A stretch of DNA of 64,000 nucleotides, from the NCBI RefSeq assembly GCF_030116705.1, contig NZ_JAOTIK010000001.1:6476501-6540500 (forward strand), written 5' to 3'. Within the stretch, counting starts at the first letter, position 1, and each line of letters starts with the position of its first letter. Below, one piece after another: positions 32,948-41,749 of the stretch. The DNA comes from Streptomyces sp. ML-6 (GTDB taxonomy: Bacteria; Actinomycetota; Actinomycetes; Streptomycetales; Streptomycetaceae). The translations under genes were made by a program, and so were the position numbers. The notes below the pieces were generated by a model, which was not told where the DNA came from, did no database searches, and saw only the letters and a list, made by a program, of their open reading frames with translations.

Positions 32948-34690
32948 ATGGCCAAGCAGAACGTGTCGGAGCAGTTCGTCGACATCCTCGTCCGGGCGGG
33001 CGTCAAGCGCATGTACGGCGTCGTCGGCGACAGCCTCAACCCGGTCGTCGACGCCGTCCGGCGCCATCGCGGCATCGACTGGATCCAGGTGCGGCACGAG
33101 GAGACGGCCGCCTTCGCCGCCGGTGCGGAGGCCCAGGTCACCGGCGCGCTGGCGGCCTGCGCCGGATCGTGCGGCCCGGGCAACCTGCACCTGATCAACG
33201 GCCTCTACGACGCCCACCGCTCCATGGCCCCCGTGCTCGCCCTCGCCTCGCACATCCCGTCGAGCGAGATCGGCCTCGGCTACTTCCAGGAAACCCATCC
33301 GGAGCTGCTCTTCCAGGAGTGCAGCCACTACAACGAGATGATCTCCAACCCGGAGCAGATGCCGCGGCTGCTCCAGACGGCCATCCAGCACGCGATCGGC
33401 CGGGGCGGGGTCAGCGTCGTCACGATGCCGGGCGACATCGCGGCCCGCCCCGCCCCGGAGAAGACGATCGAGCACGCCCTGGTCACCTCCAGGCCCACGG
33501 TGCGGCCCGGGGACGAGGAGATCGAGAAGCTGCGCCGCATGGTCGACGGGGCGAAACGCGTGACCCTGTTCTGCGGCAGCGGCACGGCCGGCGCCCACGC
33601 CGAGGTGATGGAGTTCGCCGAACGGGTGAAGGCCCCGGTCGGGCACGCGCTGCGCGGCAAGGAATGGATCCAGTACGACAACCCGTACGACGTCGGCATG
33701 AGCGGACTGCTCGGCTACGGCGCGGCGTACGAGGCGACCCACGAGTGCGACCTCCTCATCCTGCTCGGCACCGACTTCCCGTACAACGCCTTCCTCCCGT
33801 CCGACGTGAAGATCGTCCAGGTGGACGTGCGGCCCGAGCACCTCGGCCGTCGTTCCAAGCTGGACCTGGCGGTCTGGGGCGACGTCCGGGAGACGCTGCG
33901 CTGTCTGACCCCGCAGGTGAAGGTCAAGTCCGACCGCAAGTTCCTCGACCGGATGCTGAAGAAGCACGCCGAGGCGCTGGAGGGCGTGGTCAAGGCGTAC
34001 ACCCGCAAGGTCGAGAAGCACGTCCCGATCCACCCGGAGTACGTCGCCTCGGTGCTGGACGAACTGGCCGACGACGACGCCGTGTTCACCGTGGACACCG
34101 GCATGTGCAACGTGTGGGCGGCCCGCTACCTCTCGCCCAACGGCAGGCGCCGCGTGATCGGTTCGTTCAGCCACGGGTCGATGGCCAACGCGCTGCCACA
34201 GGCCATCGGCGCCCAGTTCACCGACCGGAACCGGCAGGTCGTGTCCATGTCCGGCGACGGCGGATTCACCATGCTGATGGGTGACTTCCTGACCCTGGTG
34301 CAGTACGACCTGCCGGTGAAGGTCGTGCTGTTCAACAACTCCTCCCTCGGCATGGTCGAGCTGGAGATGCTGGTCGCGGGCCTGCCGTCGTTCGGCACGA
34401 CCAACCGGAACCCGGACTTCGCGGCGGTCGCGCGGGCCGCCGGGGCGTACGGGGTGCGGGTGGAGAAGCCGAAACAGCTCGAAGGGGCCCTCAAGGAGGC
34501 CTTCCGGCACAAGGGCCCGGCGCTCGTCGATGTCGTCACCGACCCCAACGCCCTCTCCATCCCGCCGAAGATCAGCGCGGAGATGGTGACCGGCTTCGCG
34601 CTCTCCGCCAGCAAGATCGTGCTGGACGGCGGGGTGGGCCGCATGGTCCAGATGGCCCGCTCCAACCTGCGGAACGTGCCCCGCCCCTGA
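32948..34690 (+). CDS. poxB: Thiamine-diphosphate-dependent pyruvate oxidase/dehydrogenase (PoxB-like)
   Basis: A 580-aa ThDP enzyme that likely decarboxylates pyruvate to acetate and CO2, passing electrons to quinone. Order of domains: pyrimidine-binding (1-165, catalytic Glu in VRHEETAAFAAGAEA), central FAD-binding (190-320), and PP-binding (370-540) with the GDGGFTMLMGDFLTLVQYDLPVKVVLFNN motif in which GDG and NN bind the cofactor metal. The C-terminus after 540 lacks the clear lipid-activated helix of E. coli PoxB, so the quinone coupling is less certain. ATG at 32948 follows GGAAAGG. Confidence 0.88.
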   Translation: MAKQNVSEQFVDILVRAGVKRMYGVVGDSLNPVVDAVRRHRGIDWIQVRHEETAAFAAGAEAQVTGALAACAGSCGPGNLHLINGLYDAHRSMAPVLALASHIPSSEIGLGYFQETHPELLFQECSHYNEMISNPEQMPRLLQTAIQHAIGRGGVSVVTMPGDIAARPAPEKTIEHALVTSRPTVRPGDEEIEKLRRMVDGAKRVTLFCGSGTAGAHAEVMEFAERVKAPVGHALRGKEWIQYDNPYDVGMSGLLGYGAAYEATHECDLLILLGTDFPYNAFLPSDVKIVQVDVRPEHLGRRSKLDLAVWGDVRETLRCLTPQVKVKSDRKFLDRMLKKHAEALEGVVKAYTRKVEKHVPIHPEYVASVLDELADDDAVFTVDTGMCNVWAARYLSPNGRRRVIGSFSHGSMANALPQAIGAQFTDRNRQVVSMSGDGGFTMLMGDFLTLVQYDLPVKVVLFNNSSLGMVELEMLVAGLPSFGTTNRNPDFAAVARAAGAYGVRVEKPKQLEGALKEAFRHKGPALVDVVTDPNALSIPPKISAEMVTGFALSASKIVLDGGVGRMVQMARSNLRNVPRP

Positions 34691-34796
34691 AAGGGCCCGC
34701 GGACGCGGGGCGGAACCGCCCCGCCCCGCCCCGAACCGCCTCGCCCCCCAAGGTCGTTGACCGACCGATGTCGATCGGCCGACCTCGTGCGCACCC

Positions 34797-34832
34797 TTGG
34801 CGACCACAAAGCAATGTGACATATTACTGACG
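34797..34832 (+). promoter_or_regulatory. Promoter and GTGACAT site of the hydroxyproline operon
   Basis: TTGGCG (34797-34802), 17-nt spacer, CATATT (34820-34825) predicts transcription starting at or just before the GTG start codon at 34832, so the first mRNA may be leaderless. The sequence TGTGACATATTAC (34815-34827) overlaps the -10 region. GTGACAT is repeated before the GntR gene and the collagenase gene. A bound repressor here would exclude RNA polymerase. Confidence 0.5.
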
Positions 34833-35998
34833 TGCTCACGAGACACTCCCTGGATGTCGTCATCGTCGGCGCCGGAGTCGTCGGCGCCGCCTGTGCCCAC
34901 TACATCTCCCGGTCCGGACTCTCCGTGGCCGTCGTCGACCGCGGACCCGTGGCCGGCGGCACCACCGGAGCCGGCGAGGGGAACCTGCTGGTCTCCGACA
35001 AGGTGCCCGGACCCGAGCTGGAACTGGCGCTGCTCTCCGCCTCCCTGTGGCAGGAGCTGGCCGCCGAGCTGCCCCCGGACATCGAGTACGAAAGCAAGGG
35101 CGGCGTGGTCGTGGCGGCCTCCGAGGGCTCCCTGGCCGCCCTGTCCGAGACGGCCGCCGGGCAGCGGACGGCCGGTGTCCAGGCGCACCACGTCCCGGCC
35201 GACCGGCTCCGCGACCTGGAGCCCCACCTCGCGCCGGACCTGGCGGGCGGCTGCCACTACCCGCAGGACGCACAGGTCCAACCGGCGCTGGCCGCAGCCG
35301 AGTTGATGCGGTCGGCGGTCCGGGCCGGGGCGCGCCTCCACCCGGGGGAGGAGGTGGTGGAGATCCTGCGGGACCGCTCGGGGGCGGTGCGCGGTGTGCG
35401 TACCCCGCAGGGCGAACTGCACGCCCCCGTCGTGGTCAACGCCGCCGGGACCTGGGGCGGCGAGCTGGCCGCGCTGGCCGGGGTGAGCCTCCCGGTCCTC
35501 CCGCGCCGGGGATTCGTCCTCGTCACCGAACCGCTGCCCCGGCTGATCCGCCACAAGGTCTACGCGGCGGAGTACGTGGCCGACGTGTCGAGCGGGTCCG
35601 CGGCCCTGCAGATCTCGCCGGTGGTGGAGGGCACCCCGGCGGGCCCGGTGCTCATCGGGGCGAGCCGCGAACGGGTCGGCTTCGACCGGACGCTGTCGGT
35701 GCCGGTGGTCGCCCGGCTGGCGGCCGGGGCCACCGCACTCTTCCCCCTGCTGGCGGACGTGCGGGTGCTGCGCGCCTACCACGGGTTCCGCCCCTACCTG
35801 CCCGACCACCTGCCCGCGATCGGCCCCGACCCCCGGGTGCCCGGCCTCTTCCACGCCTGCGGGCACGAAGGGGCGGGCATCGGACTGGCGCCGGTGACCG
35901 GACGGCTGATCGCCGACGCGATCCGGGGCGAACGTCCCGCACTCGACCTCGAACCGTTCGCGCCCGCCCGGTTCGACGCCCCGGACCGTGCCGCATGA
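34832..35998 (+). CDS. D-hydroxyproline dehydrogenase, FAD (beta) subunit
   Basis: A 388-aa DAO-fold flavoprotein. The FAD-binding start is VVIVGAGVVGAACAHYISRSG (partial), the substrate-domain sequence VVNAAGTWGGELAALAG, and the C-terminal HGFRPYLPDHLPAIGPDPRVPGLFHACGHEGAGIGLAPVTG in parts. It belongs to the DadA/HcnC group, whose members in this context oxidise D-hydroxyproline to pyrroline-4-hydroxy-2-carboxylate. The following two genes supply the partner subunits of the heterotrimer. GTG start at 34832, with no Shine-Dalgarno, consistent with a leaderless message. Confidence 0.85.
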   Translation: MLTRHSLDVVIVGAGVVGAACAHYISRSGLSVAVVDRGPVAGGTTGAGEGNLLVSDKVPGPELELALLSASLWQELAAELPPDIEYESKGGVVVAASEGSLAALSETAAGQRTAGVQAHHVPADRLRDLEPHLAPDLAGGCHYPQDAQVQPALAAAELMRSAVRAGARLHPGEEVVEILRDRSGAVRGVRTPQGELHAPVVVNAAGTWGGELAALAGVSLPVLPRRGFVLVTEPLPRLIRHKVYAAEYVADVSSGSAALQISPVVEGTPAGPVLIGASRERVGFDRTLSVPVVARLAAGATALFPLLADVRVLRAYHGFRPYLPDHLPAIGPDPRVPGLFHACGHEGAGIGLAPVTGRLIADAIRGERPALDLEPFAPARFDAPDRAA

Positions 35999-36050
35999 CG
36001 GCGCGGAGCGGAACCCGCCCGCCCGGGAGAGGACCCCAGGAGAGGACCCC

Positions 36051-36377
36051 GTGAGACGCACCCGCGCACGCACGCCGGCCGAACTCGTCGGAGCCGAACC
36101 CGGCCCGGAGTTCCGGATCACCTTCGACGGCCGCCCGATCCGCGCACTGCCGGGCCAGAGCGTCGCCGCCGCACTCTGGGCGGCGGGCATCATGACCTGG
36201 CGCACCACCCGGGTCGACGGCCGCCCCAGGGGAGCCTTCTGCGGCATCGGCGCCTGCTACGACTGCCTGGCCACCATCAACGGCCGGCCCAACCGGCGGG
36301 CCTGCCTGGTCCCCGCCCGGCCGGACGACACCATCACCACGCAGGAGGGGGACGGGCATGCCGCACTCGACGGCTGA
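36051..36377 (+). CDS. D-hydroxyproline dehydrogenase, small [2Fe-2S] (gamma) subunit
   Basis: A 108-aa ferredoxin-like protein. The cluster ligands are in FCGIGACYDCLATINGRPN (C-x4-C-x2-C), with a fourth Cys in RRACLVP. It is homologous to HcnA-like subunits that pass electrons between flavins in the heterotrimeric dehydrogenase. GTG start with AGGAGAGG upstream. The end overlaps the next gene by 20 nt, indicating translational coupling. Confidence 0.85.
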   Translation: MRRTRARTPAELVGAEPGPEFRITFDGRPIRALPGQSVAAALWAAGIMTWRTTRVDGRPRGAFCGIGACYDCLATINGRPNRRACLVPARPDDTITTQEGDGHAALDG

Positions 36378-37824
36378 GGACAGCCCGCGCGACACCGGCC
36401 GCGCCGAACTCGCCGTGGTGGGCGCGGGACCCGCCGGTCTGGCCGCGGCCGTCACCGCGGCCGACCACGGACTCGACGTCGTCCTGCTGGACGCCGCCGC
36501 CGCGCCCGGCGGGCAGTACTACCGCAACCCGGCCGACGGCCTCGGCGCCGCCCGGCCCCAGGTCCTGCACCACCGCTGGTCCGCCTTCACCGGCCTGTCC
36601 GCCCGGCTGGCCGCGCACCGGGACACCGGCACGATCCGGCACCTGGCCAGTCATCAGGTGTGGACGGTCGAGCGGACCGCCGACGACGACTGGACCCTGC
36701 ACGCGGTCGCCGGGACCGACGAGGCGGCCCGCACCGCCGTGCGGGCCCGCCGACTGCTGCTGGCGACCGGCGCCCACGAACGCCAACTCCCCTTCCCCGG
36801 CTGGACGCTCCCGGGCGTCGTGGGCGCGGCGGGGGCCCAGGCCATGCTCAAGTCCGGCCTGGTACTGCCGGGGCGCCGGATCGTGGTCGCCGGGAGCGGC
36901 CCGCTCCTCCAGGCGGTCGCCGCCTCGCTGACCCGGGCCGGCGCACGCGTCCCGGCCCTGGTCGAGGCCGCCGGCTACGGGGCGTACGCGCGTTCCCCCC
37001 GGGTGCTGGCCGTCAACCCCGCCAAGGCGGTGGAGGCGGTCGGGTTCGGTACCGCCCTGATGCGCGCCGGGGTCAGGGTGCTGAGCCACCGCGCGGTCAC
37101 CGAGGTGCACGGCGACGAACGGGTCGAGGCCGTGACCGTCAGCCGGGTGGACCGCCGCTGGCGCCCCGTCGCGGGGACCGGCCGCCGGATCGCCTGCGAC
37201 GCGCTCGCCGTGGGGCACGGCCTCGTGCCCCAGCTCGAACTCGCCGTGGCGGCCGGCTGCGAAACGCGTCCGGGCACCGACGGCACGCACGCGGTCGTCC
37301 TCGACGAACAGCTCAGGACGACGGTCCCGGGCATCTGGGCGGCCGGCGAGACCGGCGGCGTGGGCGGGGTCGAACTCGCCCTGTGTGAAGGAGAGTTGGC
37401 GGCGCTTTCGATCGTCCGCGAGGTGCGGGGCGGCTCGCCGGAGGGGACGGGGCGCGGCGTGGCCGCGCTGCGCCGCACCCGGCGCCGCCTGCGGGCCTTC
37501 GCCGACCTGATGGGCGCCGTGCACCGGCCGGGGGACGGCTGGCACGAGTGGACGGCCGACGACACGGAGGTCTGCCGCTGCGAGGAGGTCCCCGCGGGCC
37601 GGATCCGTGCGGCGTGCGAGGAACTCGGCGCCCGCGACCCCAGGACCGTCAAACTCTTCACCCGCGCCGGGATGGGCTGGTGCCAGGGCCGGACGTGCGG
37701 ATTCGCCGTCCGGGAACTCGCCGCCGCGCACGGCGGCGCACCGGCACAGGCCGGACCCGACCGGCGCCCACTGGCCTGCCCCGTGAAGCTGTCCGCCCTC
37801 GCCGACCCGGCCGACCCCCGGTAG
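36358..37824 (+). CDS. D-hydroxyproline dehydrogenase, large FAD/[2Fe-2S] (alpha) subunit
   Basis: A 488-aa pyridine-nucleotide-disulphide-reductase-fold flavoprotein. The first nucleotide motif is LAVVGAGPAGLAAAVTAAD (residues 16-34). A second GxGxxG-like motif is IVVAGSGPLLQAVAASL. A BFD-like [2Fe-2S] domain is at the C-terminus (CRCEEVPAGRIR, then GMGWCQGRTCGFAV). This is the HcnB-like third subunit, which takes electrons from the beta subunit. No quinone anchor is seen. Confidence 0.85.
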   Translation: MPHSTAEDSPRDTGRAELAVVGAGPAGLAAAVTAADHGLDVVLLDAAAAPGGQYYRNPADGLGAARPQVLHHRWSAFTGLSARLAAHRDTGTIRHLASHQVWTVERTADDDWTLHAVAGTDEAARTAVRARRLLLATGAHERQLPFPGWTLPGVVGAAGAQAMLKSGLVLPGRRIVVAGSGPLLQAVAASLTRAGARVPALVEAAGYGAYARSPRVLAVNPAKAVEAVGFGTALMRAGVRVLSHRAVTEVHGDERVEAVTVSRVDRRWRPVAGTGRRIACDALAVGHGLVPQLELAVAAGCETRPGTDGTHAVVLDEQLRTTVPGIWAAGETGGVGGVELALCEGELAALSIVREVRGGSPEGTGRGVAALRRTRRRLRAFADLMGAVHRPGDGWHEWTADDTEVCRCEEVPAGRIRAACEELGARDPRTVKLFTRAGMGWCQGRTCGFAVRELAAAHGGAPAQAGPDRRPLACPVKLSALADPADPR

Positions 37825-37952
37825 GGCGCGAAACCGCCCCCGTTCCCTCCCCAATGTCCGGCGACCGGGCCCGCCCTGCCGCCCGCATCACCGCGTTCCC
37901 TCCGCCCCACGCCATGCCGCCCCACGACGGGCCACACACCCAAGGAGCCAAC

Positions 37953-38861
37953 ATGCAGACCGACAGCCATGCGCGCACCCGCCCCTGGCAGGGCATCATG
38001 GTCGCCACCCCCCTCCCCCTGCGCGACGACCGCACCATCGACTACGACGCCTACGCCACCCACGTGCGGGACCTCATCGAGGCGGGCTGCGACGGCGTGG
38101 TGCCCAACGGGTCGCTGGGCGAGTACCAGACCCTCACCGACGAGGAACGCACCCGGATGGTCCAGGTCGCCGTCGAGGCGGCCGGGGACGGCGACCGCGT
38201 CATGCCGGGCGTCGCCGCCTACGGCAGCGCCGAGTCGCGCCGCTGGGCGGAACGGGCCGCCGAGGCGGGGGCCGGGTCCGTGCTGCTCCTGCCGCCCAAC
38301 GGATACCGCTGCGACGAGGCGGCCGTGCGCGCCCACTACGCCGAGGTGGCCGAGGTCGGCGTCCCGGTCGTCGCGTACAACAACCCGTACGACACCAAGG
38401 TGGACCTGAGCCCCGCCCTGCTCGCCGAGCTCCACAACGAGGGCAGCATCGTGGCCGTCAAGGAGTTCACCGGCGACGTCCGCAGGGCGTACGAGATCGC
38501 CGAGCGGGCCCCCGGCCTCGACATCCTGGTGGGCGCCGACGACGTACTGCTGGAACTCGGCGTCGCCGGGGCCGTCGGATGGATCGCCGGCAGCCCGAAC
38601 ATGCTGCCGTCCTGTTGCGTGGACCTGTACCGGGCCGCGGTGAGCGGCGACCTGGAGACCGCCCTGCCGCTCTACCGGGAGCTGCACCCGCTGCTGAGGT
38701 GGGACTCCAAGCCGGAGTTCGTCCAGGCCATCAAGCTGTCCATGGACGTCGCCGGACGCCACGGCGGCCCCACCCGCCCGCCGCGCAACCCGCTGTCCGC
38801 CGACGACGCGGCCGCCGTGCGCGCCGTCACGGAGAAGGTCCTCGCCGGGGGCCTGCGCTGA
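37953..38861 (+). CDS. Pyrroline-4-hydroxy-2-carboxylate deaminase (DapA family)
   Basis: A 302-aa TIM-barrel enzyme with Schiff-base K170 (AVKEFTGDVRRAYE), Y142 (VAYNNPYDT) and a carboxylate loop GSLGEYQTL. In hydroxyproline operons this branch deaminates the pyrroline product of the dehydrogenase to 2-oxoglutarate semialdehyde. Its operon position between dehydrogenase and epimerase supports that over a DHDPS role. Good Shine-Dalgarno AAGGAG before the ATG. Confidence 0.85.
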   Translation: MQTDSHARTRPWQGIMVATPLPLRDDRTIDYDAYATHVRDLIEAGCDGVVPNGSLGEYQTLTDEERTRMVQVAVEAAGDGDRVMPGVAAYGSAESRRWAERAAEAGAGSVLLLPPNGYRCDEAAVRAHYAEVAEVGVPVVAYNNPYDTKVDLSPALLAELHNEGSIVAVKEFTGDVRRAYEIAERAPGLDILVGADDVLLELGVAGAVGWIAGSPNMLPSCCVDLYRAAVSGDLETALPLYRELHPLLRWDSKPEFVQAIKLSMDVAGRHGGPTRPPRNPLSADDAAAVRAVTEKVLAGGLR

Positions 38862-38865
38862 GAAC

Positions 38866-38887
38866 CTGCCGGGCGGCCGCCCGGCAG
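38866..38887. repeat. Perfect 22-bp palindrome in the intergenic gap
   Basis: CTGCCGGGCGG and its exact reverse complement abut (38866-38887), immediately after the deaminase stop. A second GC-rich inverted repeat follows at about 38900-38930. It may be an mRNA processing or partial terminator structure that sets relative expression within the operon. Confidence 0.6.
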
Positions 38888-38961
38888 TCGCAGGGAGGAG
38901 GCGGCCGGCCCCGTTCCGCCGGCCGCCGCCCCGTCCCCCTCGTGACGAACCAGGAGAAGCC

Positions 38962-39963
38962 TTGAGGACACGCCACATCTTCCACGCCGTCGACTCGCAC
39001 ACCGAGGGCATGCCGACCCGGGTGATCACCGGCGGCATCGGCACCATCCCCGGCGACACGATGGCCGAACGGCGCAGCCACTTCGAGAAGCACCGGGACG
39101 CCGTGCGCACCCTGCTCATGTACGAACCGCGCGGCCACGCAGCCATGAGCGGCGCGATCCTCCAGCCGCCCACCCGGCCGGACGCGGACTACGGGGTCCT
39201 CTACATCGAGGTCTCCGGCTTCCTGCCGATGTGCGGACACGGCACCATCGGGGTGGCGACCGTGCTGGTGGAGACCGGGATGGTGGAGGTCACCGAACCC
39301 GTCACCACCGTGCGGCTGGACACCCCCGCCGGACTCGTCGAGGCCGCCGTACGGGTGGAGGACGGCGAGGCCACCGCCGTGACGCTCACCAACGTGCCCG
39401 CGTTCAGCGTCGCGCTCGACCGGACGGCGGACGTGCCCGGCCACGGGACCGTGCGCTACGACCTCGCCTACGGCGGCAACTTCTACGCGATGGTGGACCT
39501 GGCCGACCTCGGGCTGCCCTTCGACCGGGCGCACAAGGACGACATCCTGGCCGCCGGACTCGCCCTGATGAAGACGGTCGAAGCCACCGAGCCGCCCGTC
39601 CACCCCGAGGCCCCGCACATCCACGGGCTCAAGCACGTGCAGTTCATCGCCCCCGGATCCGACGCGCGCCACTCCCGGCACGCGATGGCCATCCACCCCG
39701 GCTGGTTCGACCGCTCGCCCTGCGGCACCGGCACCTCCGCACGCATGGCCCAGCTGCACGCACGCGGCGAACTCGCCCTGGACACCGACTTCGTGAACGA
39801 GTCGTTCATCGGCACCTCGTTCACCGGCCGGCTCGTCCAGGAGACCACCGTCGGCGGGCTGCCGGCCGTCGTCCCCACCGTCACCGGGCGCGCCTGGATC
39901 ACCGGGACCGCACAATACTTCCTGAACCCGTCCGACCCCTTCCCCGAAGGATTCCTGCTGTGA
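38962..39963 (+). CDS. 4-hydroxyproline epimerase / proline racemase family
   Basis: A 333-aa cofactor-independent epimerase that converts L-hydroxyproline to D-hydroxyproline. Both acid-base cysteines are present: C91 (FLPMCGHGTIG) and C254 (DRSPCGTGTSAR). The two-Cys pair separates racemases/epimerases from the Thr-containing 3-hydroxyproline dehydratases. The genomic setting selects epimerase over proline racemase. TTG start at 38962 behind AGGAGAAG. Its stop overlaps the next start. Confidence 0.9.
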   Translation: MRTRHIFHAVDSHTEGMPTRVITGGIGTIPGDTMAERRSHFEKHRDAVRTLLMYEPRGHAAMSGAILQPPTRPDADYGVLYIEVSGFLPMCGHGTIGVATVLVETGMVEVTEPVTTVRLDTPAGLVEAAVRVEDGEATAVTLTNVPAFSVALDRTADVPGHGTVRYDLAYGGNFYAMVDLADLGLPFDRAHKDDILAAGLALMKTVEATEPPVHPEAPHIHGLKHVQFIAPGSDARHSRHAMAIHPGWFDRSPCGTGTSARMAQLHARGELALDTDFVNESFIGTSFTGRLVQETTVGGLPAVVPTVTGRAWITGTAQYFLNPSDPFPEGFLL

Positions 39964-40901
39964 CCCTCCCCCTGCTCGGCGCCGACGCCATCGAGGCCCT
40001 GGGACCGACCGGAGCCGCGGACGCCCTGGAAGCGGCGCTGCGCGGGGGCCTGGACCCGGAGACGGCCCCGGCCCGGCACCATCTCGCCGTACCCGGCGGG
40101 GAGTTGCTGATCATGCCGGCCACCACCCGCCGGGTGACCGGAGTGAAGATCGCCGGGGTCGCCCCGGACAATCCGGCGGCCGGCCTGCCCCGGATCACCG
40201 GAAGCTACCTGCTGCTCGACGCCCCCACCCTGCTGCCGCTCGCCCTGCTGGACGGGGCCGCGCTCACCGCGCTGCGCACCCCGGCGGTCTCCGCGCTCGC
40301 GATCCGGCACCTCACCGGACCGGTCGTGCGCCATCTGGTGCTCTTCGGCACGGGGCCCCAGGCATACGGGCACCTCGCCGCGGTGCTCGCGGAACGCCGG
40401 GTGGAACGGGTCACCGTGGTCGGCCGCACCCCGCACCGGACCGACGAACTCGTCCAGCACGCCCGCCGGCTCGGCCCGGACGCCCACGCGGGGAAGGCGG
40501 ACGGGGCCGAGGTCGCCACGGCCGACCTGGTGCTCTGCTGCACCACCTCCGCCACCCCGCTGTTCGACGGCACCCTCGTGCCCGACGGGGCGACGGTCGT
40601 CGCGGTCGGCTCGCACACCCCCGACGCCCGCGAGGTCGACACCGCTCTGGTGTCCCGCTCCCGGGTGATCGTCGAATCGAGGGCGGCGGCCCTGGCGGAA
40701 CCGGGCGATCTGCTGATCCCGGTCGCCGAAGGGGCCTTCCGGGCCCAGGACATCGCGGGCAACCTCGCCGAGCTGGTGACCGGCCGGGTCGACGGCGAGG
40801 TGTCCGACGGCACCGGACGGCCCCGGCTCTTCAAGAGCGTCGGGGCTGGATGGGAGGACCTCGCCGTCGCCGAGGCGGTGCACCGCGCCTCGACGCCCTG
40901 A
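39960..40901 (+). CDS. Ornithine cyclodeaminase / pyrroline-2-carboxylate reductase family protein
   Basis: A 313-aa Rossmann-fold protein of the OCD/mu-crystallin family. Conserved parts are PATTRRVTGVKIAGV, LRTPAVSALAIRHL, the NAD(P)-binding LVLFGTGPQAYGHLAAVL and VVAVGSHTPDAREVD. In hydroxyproline clusters such enzymes reduce pyrroline-2-carboxylate to proline. The GTG start overlaps the epimerase stop by four bases (GTGA), showing coupled translation. The exact substrate is inferred from context. Confidence 0.85.
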   Translation: MTLPLLGADAIEALGPTGAADALEAALRGGLDPETAPARHHLAVPGGELLIMPATTRRVTGVKIAGVAPDNPAAGLPRITGSYLLLDAPTLLPLALLDGAALTALRTPAVSALAIRHLTGPVVRHLVLFGTGPQAYGHLAAVLAERRVERVTVVGRTPHRTDELVQHARRLGPDAHAGKADGAEVATADLVLCCTTSATPLFDGTLVPDGATVVAVGSHTPDAREVDTALVSRSRVIVESRAAALAEPGDLLIPVAEGAFRAQDIAGNLAELVTGRVDGEVSDGTGRPRLFKSVGAGWEDLAVAEAVHRASTP

Positions 40902-40940
40902 CAACGCCTCCCGCGGCTTTGGAGGGCGGCTCCCATGGAA

Positions 40941-40956
40941 CGTGACATTGTATTCT
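40941..40956 (+). promoter_or_regulatory. GTGACAT motif before the GntR gene
   Basis: CGTGACATTGTATTCT (40941-40956) lies 32 bp before the regulator start and contains GTGACAT (40942-40948) and a possible -10 (TATTCT). The same heptamer occurs at the operon promoter and before the collagenase gene, suggesting autoregulation. Confidence 0.5.
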
Positions 40957-40987
40957 GGGGCCCCGCACGGTGCTGGAGGAACAGACT

Positions 40988-41692
40988 ATGGCCCGCCTGA
41001 CGACGCTCAACGCCATCTCCGCGCAGGAGCACCTGCGCGACCAGGTGGCGAACGCCCTCAGGGCGGCGCTGATAGCCGGGGAGCTCCGTCCGGGCGTGGT
41101 CTACTCCGCCCCCGCCCTCGCCGCCGAATTCGGGGTGTCCGCCACCCCGGTCCGCGAGGCCATGCTCGACCTGGCGCGCGAGGGCCTGGTCGAGGCCGTC
41201 CGCAACAAGGGTTTCCGGGTCACCGAGTTGACCGAGCAGGACCTCGACGACTTCACCGAGATCCGGGCCATGATCGAGGTGCCCACCATCGGCCGCATCG
41301 CCGCGATGGGCCTCGTCGAGGAGCTCGAGGCGCTCCGGCCGCTGGCGCGGGCGATCGTCGACGCCGCCGCCGAGCAGGACATCATCGGCTACCTGGAGGC
41401 CGACCGCCGCTTCCACCTCGAACTGCTCGGCCTGGCGGGCAACCGCCGGCTGGTGGAGGAGATCGGCAACCTGCGCAAGCGCTCGCGGCTCTTCGGGCTG
41501 AACCGGCTCGCCGAGACGGGGAAGCTGGTCCAGTCGGCCGAGGAGCACGTGCAGTTGCTCGACCTCATGGTCGCCGGTGACGTGCAGGGCGCCGAGAGCT
41601 GCATGCTGGCCCACATGTCGCACGTCAGGTCGCTGTGGGCCGAGGAGCGGGCCGACGGCGCGGCCCCGGACGGCACCGCCGAGCAGGACTGA
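40988..41692 (+). CDS. GntR-family regulator (FCD type) of the hydroxyproline cluster
   Basis: A 234-aa regulator. The N-terminal winged HTH is LRPGVVYSAPALAAEFGVSATPVREAMLDL (in parts) with the wing VRNKGFRVTE. The C-terminal FCD domain (about 85-220) includes EADRRFHLELL, the usual metal-binding helix. The ATG follows GGAGG. Its place at the end of the operon, next to the peptidase, makes it the likely repressor for the cluster, with a hydroxyproline-derived ligand; inferred. The regulator at 50183 is a close relative. Confidence 0.9.
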   Translation: MARLTTLNAISAQEHLRDQVANALRAALIAGELRPGVVYSAPALAAEFGVSATPVREAMLDLAREGLVEAVRNKGFRVTELTEQDLDDFTEIRAMIEVPTIGRIAAMGLVEELEALRPLARAIVDAAAEQDIIGYLEADRRFHLELLGLAGNRRLVEEIGNLRKRSRLFGLNRLAETGKLVQSAEEHVQLLDLMVAGDVQGAESCMLAHMSHVRSLWAEERADGAAPDGTAEQD

Positions 41693-41749
41693 CCCCCCGG
41701 CCCGCCGGCGGACGCCCCGCACGGGCCCCCGCCGACGGGCCCGCCGCGC

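Noticed and set aside
34690..34760. GC-rich inverted repeats after poxB as a terminator
   Set aside because: The best pairing leaves a loop of only 2-4 nt, and surrounding low-complexity Cs allow many equal foldings, so no single structure is supported.
35988..36050. Upstream extension of the [2Fe-2S] subunit to 35988
   Set aside because: It would overlap the previous gene, while the GTG at 36051 has an AGGAGAGG ribosome site and starts a protein of normal length.
39231..39959. Upstream extension of the OCD-family gene through the epimerase gene
   Set aside because: The added sequence is Arg/His-rich shadow coding; the GTGA overlap at 39960 is the natural start.
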